NCBI RefSeq assembly: GCF_045278715.1 | Contig: NZ_CP136420.1 | Coordinates: 1,736,001 to 1,800,000 of the forward strand | DNA: 64,000 nt | From: Neomoorella carbonis | Lineage (GTDB): Bacteria; Bacillota; DSM-521; Neomoorellales; Neomoorellaceae | Direction of reading: 5' to 3' | In this document: one piece after another, positions 59,947 to 64,000 of the stretch | Layout: the number at the start of each line of letters is the position of its first letter | Position numbering within the stretch: the stretch's first letter is position 1 | Notes under the pieces: model-generated | What the model was told of the DNA's origin: nothing | What the model saw: the letters and a program-made list of their open reading frames with translations, nothing else | The model's database searches: none | Position numbers and translations under genes: made by a program

Positions 59947-60984
59947 TTAACTGCCAACCAGACGCGCCCAGATAAATTTCACTACAATGCAACCAATAGC
60001 CGTCAGGGGTACGGCCAGGAGCAGGCCGGTCACACCCCAGAGTTCGCCGCCGGCCAGGAGAGCAAAGATAATTACCAGCGGATGGAGGCCGACACTTTCA
60101 CTTAAAATACGCGGAGCCAGTAAACTGCTTTCTACCTGCTGGACAATGCCCATGACTACCAGGGCGTAAAGGGCCGTTTTCTTCGATTCCAGAAGGGTCA
60201 GGGCCAGGACGGGAACAGCACCGATTACCGGTCCAAAATAGGGAATTAAATCGGCCAGGCCTACTACTGTGCCCAGGATGACTGCGTATCGGGAACCGAC
60301 CAGGGCCAGGCCCATGCCGGTCAGGAAACCTACAATCAGGGACACCAGCAGGTGGCCGCGGATGAAACTGGTCAATACCCGGTCGATCTCCAGCCACAAC
60401 CCTAAAGCGTCCTCTTTCATCTGGATGGGTAGCAGGTGGCTGGCTGCCCGGCCGATTTGTTCACTGTCGCGTAAAAGGTAGTAGGCTAAAATTGGCGCCA
60501 GGAGGAAGCTGGTAGCCCCGCTCAGGAGATCGAGGAGGACCTGGAGGGCCTGGCGAGCGCTCTGCTGGAAGGTGGTGCTTAGACTGGTGAGGGTTTCATC
60601 CAGGAGCCGGCGCAGGCCGGCAGGTATGGCTACTTGATTGTAACGCTGGTAGAAACCCTGAAGCAGGCCTTCAACCTCGGCCGTAAAGGCAGGCAGGCGG
60701 ATAAGAAATTCATTTAATTCCCGGATTAGCCTGGGTAGAATAAAGAAAAATACCGGCAGGGAAAGGGCCAGGATAAGCAGATAGAGAAGTAAAATGGCCA
60801 GGGGGCGCTTTAAACCCTTTTTCTCTAGCTTCATCATGGCCGGCTTTAAAAGGTAGGCCAGGAAGGCCGCCAGGAAGAAAGGTGTCAAAACCTCACGCAC
60901 GCGATACAGGAAAAATAAGGCCGCGGCCAGGAAAAGCCCGGCCCCGGCCAGACGCCAGATTTTTAAAGCCCGCTTTACCGTCAT
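59947..60984 (-). CDS. AI-2E family (PerM/YdiK-like) membrane protein
   Basis: A 345-aa protein with about seven or eight helices and the family's central TRAGDSEQIG-region loop and C-terminal GLADLIPYFGPVIGAVPVLALTL stretch. Members include autoinducer-2 exporters and Na+/H+ antiporters, so the substrate cannot be told. It is next to a small single-helix protein gene upstream. Confidence 0.88.
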   Translation of the reverse strand: MTVKRALKIWRLAGAGLFLAAALFFLYRVREVLTPFFLAAFLAYLLKPAMMKLEKKGLKRPLAILLLYLLILALSLPVFFFILPRLIRELNEFLIRLPAFTAEVEGLLQGFYQRYNQVAIPAGLRRLLDETLTSLSTTFQQSARQALQVLLDLLSGATSFLLAPILAYYLLRDSEQIGRAASHLLPIQMKEDALGLWLEIDRVLTSFIRGHLLVSLIVGFLTGMGLALVGSRYAVILGTVVGLADLIPYFGPVIGAVPVLALTLLESKKTALYALVVMGIVQQVESSLLAPRILSESVGLHPLVIIFALLAGGELWGVTGLLLAVPLTAIGCIVVKFIWARLVGS

Positions 60985-60996
60985 ACTTTTCCCAAC

Positions 60997-61185
60997 CTAT
61001 GGTCTAACCTGAGAGCGGCGGCGGACAACTCCCCTGGGGCGCGCCGGGATAGGCTCCTCCGGCGGTGTAAGGGGTACCGGCTCTTGCTGCAACAGGGGTT
61101 TTTCCCGGGGCCATTTTAAGGTACTGCTGATTATGGCCCCCATGATACTGCCAGCGATAAAACCACGCCAGAAGCTCAAGCCCAC
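60997..61185 (-). CDS. Small single-helix membrane protein, 62 aa
   Basis: The product starts with a glycine-rich hydrophobic segment (FWRGFIAGSIMGAIISSTL) like YtxH-type proteins and ends in a Pro/Arg-rich tail (PARPRGVVRRRSQVRP). It is 12 nt before the AI-2E gene and 9 nt after the zinc-ribbon gene, so it is probably co-transcribed. Function unknown. Confidence 0.65.
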   Translation of the reverse strand: MGLSFWRGFIAGSIMGAIISSTLKWPREKPLLQQEPVPLTPPEEPIPARPRGVVRRRSQVRP

Positions 61186-61194
61186 CTTGCCCCC

Positions 61195-61344
61195 CTACCC
61201 TTCCAGGGATATTAAGGTCCCGTCCTCAGCAACATTAAAAATTTCCCGGCGGTTGTTAAATTCTACGAAACAATCCCAGCAGTAATATTGATCGGTCCCT
61301 ATTTTTCCGATGGATTTACTACCGCAACGGGGGCAGTTTAACAT
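61195..61344 (-). CDS. Small zinc-ribbon protein, 49 aa
   Basis: The short product has two Cys-x-x-Cys pairs (MLNCPRCGSKSIGKIG and YYCWDCFVEF), which should bind one zinc. GGGAGTGA lies 5 nt before the ATG. It is short enough to be missed by gene finders. Spacing to its neighbours (22 nt and 9 nt) suggests an operon with the PRC-barrel protein. It could bind nucleic acid or a protein. Confidence 0.75.
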   Translation of the reverse strand: MLNCPRCGSKSIGKIGTDQYYCWDCFVEFNNRREIFNVAEDGTLISLEG

Positions 61345-61366
61345 TTAGCTCACTCCCTAAAAAATA

Positions 61367-61825
61367 TTAACCCATAATTACTGCCTGCGTACCCCACTTA
61401 ACCTCCCCGGTAAGGGGAATTTCCTGGCGCCCTTCCAGGAGGTCGTTAACCAGACCCGTTGATATTTCTAAGGCTTTCACCTGGCCGGAAGGAAGGTCAA
61501 CAACCAGATCTTCCACCAGGCCCAGTTCCTGGCCGTCCCGGCTTAAAAGGCGCAGGCCTTTTATCTCCTGCCAGCGCCTTAACCCTGCCGGCAGTTCATG
61601 GCCGACGGCCTCTGCGCCGGCAACGGTAAAGGTTTTCGGTCCCCGGGACTGCAATTCCTCAAAGGATACCACCCGGGGCTGCTGCAACCAGCTGCCGTCG
61701 GCCAGGATCAGGGCCTTTAAAAGGCCGGTTGTCTCGTCATAGAGGAGGTCTTGGACCCGGCCCAATTCTTCCCCCCGGTCCTGGCTGATGACCGGTAAAC
61801 CAACCAGTTCCCTCCCCTTGGGCAT
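61367..61825 (-). CDS. PRC-barrel domain protein (two domains)
   Basis: The 152-aa protein has two PRC-barrel units (VISQDRGEELGRVQDLLYDETTG and LLSRDGQELGLVEDLVVDLPSG). PRC barrels occur in RimM and in photosynthetic or sporulation proteins (YlmC/YmxH-like). The role here is unknown. The ATG at 61825 follows GGAGG by 7 nt; a TTG two codons earlier is too close. Confidence 0.85.
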   Translation of the reverse strand: MPKGRELVGLPVISQDRGEELGRVQDLLYDETTGLLKALILADGSWLQQPRVVSFEELQSRGPKTFTVAGAEAVGHELPAGLRRWQEIKGLRLLSRDGQELGLVEDLVVDLPSGQVKALEISTGLVNDLLEGRQEIPLTGEVKWGTQAVIMG

Positions 61826-61892
61826 AGTCAAACCTCCACTAAAAAAGATAACCTTCCTCTAGTATAACCAGGGAAGGTTAACAGCATGCGCC

Positions 61893-62999
61893 TCAATCAT
61901 GAGCAAAGGTAGCCTCGATAGTACCGCCGCCTACCACCAGGTCGCCCTGGTAGTAGACGACGGCCTGGCCCGGGGTAATGGCCCGCTGGGGCTCGTCAAA
62001 CTCCAGCCTGGCGCGGCCGTCCTCCATGGGGTACACGGTAGCTGCCGCCTCGGGGGCCCGGTAACGAATTTTCGCCGTTACCCGGGCCCGGGACGGCAGT
62101 TCCCCCCACAGGATGTAATTGTTGTCCCGGGAAAAGAGAACGCGTCGCTCCAGGTCTTCTTTGCCGCCGACAATAACAGCATTGCGTTCTGGATCCAGGG
62201 CTACCACAAAGCAGGGCTTACCCAGGGCCAGGCCCAGGCCTTTGCGCTGGCCGATTGTGTAATAAGGGAGTCCCTGATGCCGGCCAACCACCCGACCCTT
62301 GACATCCAGGATGGGACCAGGTTTTATAGCCTGCCCCACCTTGCTCCGGAGGTAATCACGATAATCACCCTCGGTGATAAAACAAATATCCTGGGATTCG
62401 GCCTTTTCTGCTACCGGCAGGCCATAACTTTTGGCAATCTGGCGCACTTCTTTTTTAGTATAATCCCCCAGGGGTAGCAGGGTATGGGCCAGCTGTTCCT
62501 GGGTAAAGGAATAAAGGACATAGCTCTGGTCTTTATCGGCATCCCGCCCTTTGGCCAGGAGATACCGGCCGCGCCTGGCATCGTAAAGGCGCCGGGCATA
62601 ATGGCCGGTGGCAAGATAATCCATACCCAGGGCCCTGGCCTTTTTTAAAAGGGCATCAAACCTTACCCGGCGGTTGCAGGCTATACAGGGATTGGGAGTT
62701 TCCCCTTTCAGATAAGAATTAATGAAGTAATCGATAACTTCACGCTCAAAAAGCTCGCGAAAGTTTAAGACATAATAAGGTATATCCAGGATGCCGGCCA
62801 CCCGGCGGGCATCGTCGACGGCAGTAAGACTGCAACAGCCGGTTTCTCCCGCCGGAGGCGGCGTACCCTCGGGCCACTGATCCAGAGTAACGCCGATTAC
62901 TTCATAGCCGGCTTCCTTCAATAAAGCGGCGGCCGTAGAACTGTCCACGCCGCCGCTCATGGCCACCATAACTTTTTCCTTGCGGGCCGCTTTCGCCAC
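61893..62999 (-). CDS. mnmA: tRNA-specific 2-thiouridylase MnmA
   Basis: MnmA adds sulfur to U34 of certain tRNAs. The 368-aa protein has the ATP-pyrophosphatase loop SGGVDSS, the catalytic Cys in TPNPCIACN and the persulfide Cys in ESQDICFI. The start is GTG. It is encoded directly after iscU and the cysteine desulfurase gene, the sulfur source, as is usual in Firmicutes. Confidence 0.95.
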   Translation of the reverse strand: MAKAARKEKVMVAMSGGVDSSTAAALLKEAGYEVIGVTLDQWPEGTPPPAGETGCCSLTAVDDARRVAGILDIPYYVLNFRELFEREVIDYFINSYLKGETPNPCIACNRRVRFDALLKKARALGMDYLATGHYARRLYDARRGRYLLAKGRDADKDQSYVLYSFTQEQLAHTLLPLGDYTKKEVRQIAKSYGLPVAEKAESQDICFITEGDYRDYLRSKVGQAIKPGPILDVKGRVVGRHQGLPYYTIGQRKGLGLALGKPCFVVALDPERNAVIVGGKEDLERRVLFSRDNNYILWGELPSRARVTAKIRYRAPEAAATVYPMEDGRARLEFDEPQRAITPGQAVVYYQGDLVVGGGTIEATFAHD

Positions 63000-63022
63000 C
63001 CCCTGAATTTAGTTTTATCCAC

Positions 63023-63409
63023 TCAAGAGGCTTTCTTATTCCTATTCCGGTAATCTTCAATGGCTTTATGCAGGGCATCGGCAGCCAGGTTGGAACAGTG
63101 CATCTTCTGGGCCGGCAGGCCGTCCAGGGCCTCGGCTACCGCCTTATTGGTTATTTGCAGTGCTTCTTCTATTGTCTTTCCTTTGACCATTTCCGTCACC
63201 ATGCTGCTCGTGGCAATGGCGGCGCCACAGCCAAAGGTTTTGAACTTACAATCCTTGATTATACCGTCTTCCACCTGGATGTACAGGCGCATGATATCGC
63301 CGCAAACGGGGTTACCCACTTCACCGACACCGCTGGGATTTTCAATCTCGCCCACATTACGGGGATTGGTAAAATGGTCCATAACCTTTTCCGAATACAC
63401 CCTGCTCAC
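63023..63409 (-). CDS. iscU: Fe-S cluster scaffold IscU/NifU-like
   Basis: The 128-aa scaffold has its three cluster cysteines in NPVCGD, KTFGCGAAIA and KMHCSNLAA, with the conserved Asp after the first. It assembles [2Fe-2S] or [4Fe-4S] clusters from sulfur given by the desulfurase encoded 18 nt upstream. Fe-S load in this genome (Dsr, oxalate enzyme) is high. Confidence 0.95.
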   Translation of the reverse strand: MSRVYSEKVMDHFTNPRNVGEIENPSGVGEVGNPVCGDIMRLYIQVEDGIIKDCKFKTFGCGAAIATSSMVTEMVKGKTIEEALQITNKAVAEALDGLPAQKMHCSNLAADALHKAIEDYRNRNKKAS

Positions 63410-63427
63410 TCCTTTGTTTCTCCTTTT

Positions 63428-64000
63428 TTACCTGTTGTACAGGGGCGACATGGCACGCAACCGGGCCACTATCTCCGGCATAACTTCCAGGACGTAATCA
63501 ATATCGGCTTCCGTATTATCACGGCCCAGGGTCATGCGTACCGAGCCGTGGGCCACTTCATGGGGAATTCCCATGGCCAGCAGGACATGGGACGGGTCCA
63601 GGGAACCGGAAGTGCAGGCTGAACCGCTGGAGGCGCAGATACCTTTCATGTCCAGGCTTAAAAGCAGGGATTCGCCCTCTACATAACGGAAGCTGAAGTT
63701 GGCATTGGTGGCTACCCGTTTTTCCCTGTCGCCGTTTAACTGTACATCCTCAATCCGGTTCAGAATACCGTCAATCAGCTTGTCCCGCAGGGCCTGCAGG
63801 CGTTTCATTTCCTGAGGCAGTTCCTGGCCGGCCAGTTCCGCCGCCCGGCCAAAGCCGACAATGCCCGGCATGTTTTCCGTACCCGGCCGGCGCTTGCGCT
63901 CCTGGCCCCCCCCGTGGAGAATGGGGTTAATCCTGGTACCTTTACGGATATAAAGACAGCCAACGCCCTTGGGCCCGTATATCTTATGGCCGGAAGCCGA
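63428..64000 (-). CDS. Cysteine desulfurase NifS/IscS, C-terminal part (cut by window edge)
   Basis: The frame continues to the right edge: SASGHKIYGPKGVG has the PLP-binding Lys, then HGGGQERKRRPGTENMPGIVG, and the mobile-loop catalytic Cys region SSGSACTSGSLDPSHVLLAMG. The family is ~385-400 aa, so about half is missing here. A shorter start at 63871 is only an internal Met. It supplies persulfide to IscU and MnmA. Confidence 0.95.
   Translation of the reverse strand, partial: SASGHKIYGPKGVGCLYIRKGTRINPILHGGGQERKRRPGTENMPGIVGFGRAAELAGQELPQEMKRLQALRDKLIDGILNRIEDVQLNGDREKRVATNANFSFRYVEGESLLLSLDMKGICASSGSACTSGSLDPSHVLLAMGIPHEVAHGSVRMTLGRDNTEADIDYVLEVMPEIVARLRAMSPLYNR

Overview
The window comes from a Gram-positive, spore-forming, anaerobic Clostridia-type genome. 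The best fit is Moorella (a thermophilic acetogen) or a very close relative. The evidence is an oxalate:ferredoxin oxidoreductase whose alpha subunit carries the diagnostic residues Tyr28, Arg31, Arg109 and Asp112, a sporulation sigma factor SigK, a selenocysteine-containing SelD, a K+-independent membrane pyrophosphatase, and two different dissimilatory sulfite reductase loci. Most genes lie on the minus strand. The genus is inferred from gene content, not from a database search.

Layout. 1-5.1 kb is an accessory block downstream of sigK: a CpaF/TadA-like secretion ATPase running off the left edge, small membrane proteins, a secreted protein, an SLH-domain protein and a coiled-coil protein made of 11-residue repeats, with hairpin terminators between most genes. 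5.1-12 kb holds sigK, an IclR regulator, a truncated mannonate dehydratase, an FAH-family gene, the pyrophosphatase hppA, KDG kinase and KDPG aldolase, so it looks like a partly decayed sugar-acid (hexuronate) locus. 12-17.6 kb has a patatin-like lipase, a ClC antiporter, a sugar-nucleotide-type epimerase and an LctP-type permease. 17.9-24.4 kb has the oxalate oxidoreductase, a CDC48/VAT-type AAA+ ATPase and a GntR/FCD regulator with palindromic sites on both sides.

24.5-47.3 kb is the core of the window, a sulfite-reduction island. It contains dsrKJOPM headed by an RsbRD-domain gene; divergent ResB/CcsB cytochrome c maturation genes that would serve the triheme protein DsrJ; FmdB and HEAT-repeat genes; the classical dsrABD operon; and an apparently single long run dsrM2-dsrK2-dsrC-dsrC variant-dsrA2-dsrB2-siroheme amidase (dsrN/cbiA type)-triple-HTH regulator-TusA-like-SelD. 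Electrons would pass from menaquinone or another donor through DsrMK(JOP) to DsrC trisulfide and DsrAB; the amidase would modify the siroheme. The second DsrAB pair has a different cysteine layout and is paired with a DsrC-like protein that lacks the inner redox cysteine, so it may do a different reaction.

47.3-64 kb is mostly housekeeping: a YeiH-type exporter, Rex, MltG, a VanW protein, DUF1292, RuvX, an aldo-keto reductase, IreB, AlaS, a YgeY-type hydrolase, an AI-2E family permease, a PRC-barrel protein, MnmA, IscU and NifS (cut by the right edge).

The most notable unlisted signal is a bipartite promoter-like element, GCAGGAA-N15-(C/G)GAAnnA, found six times on the minus strand, always with exactly 15 nt between the halves. 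It precedes the dsrK, dsrA, dsrM2, yeiH, ygeY-type and cdc48-type genes. It fits the known SigH (Spo0H) consensus and would tie sulfite respiration and other metabolism to a transition-state sigma factor.
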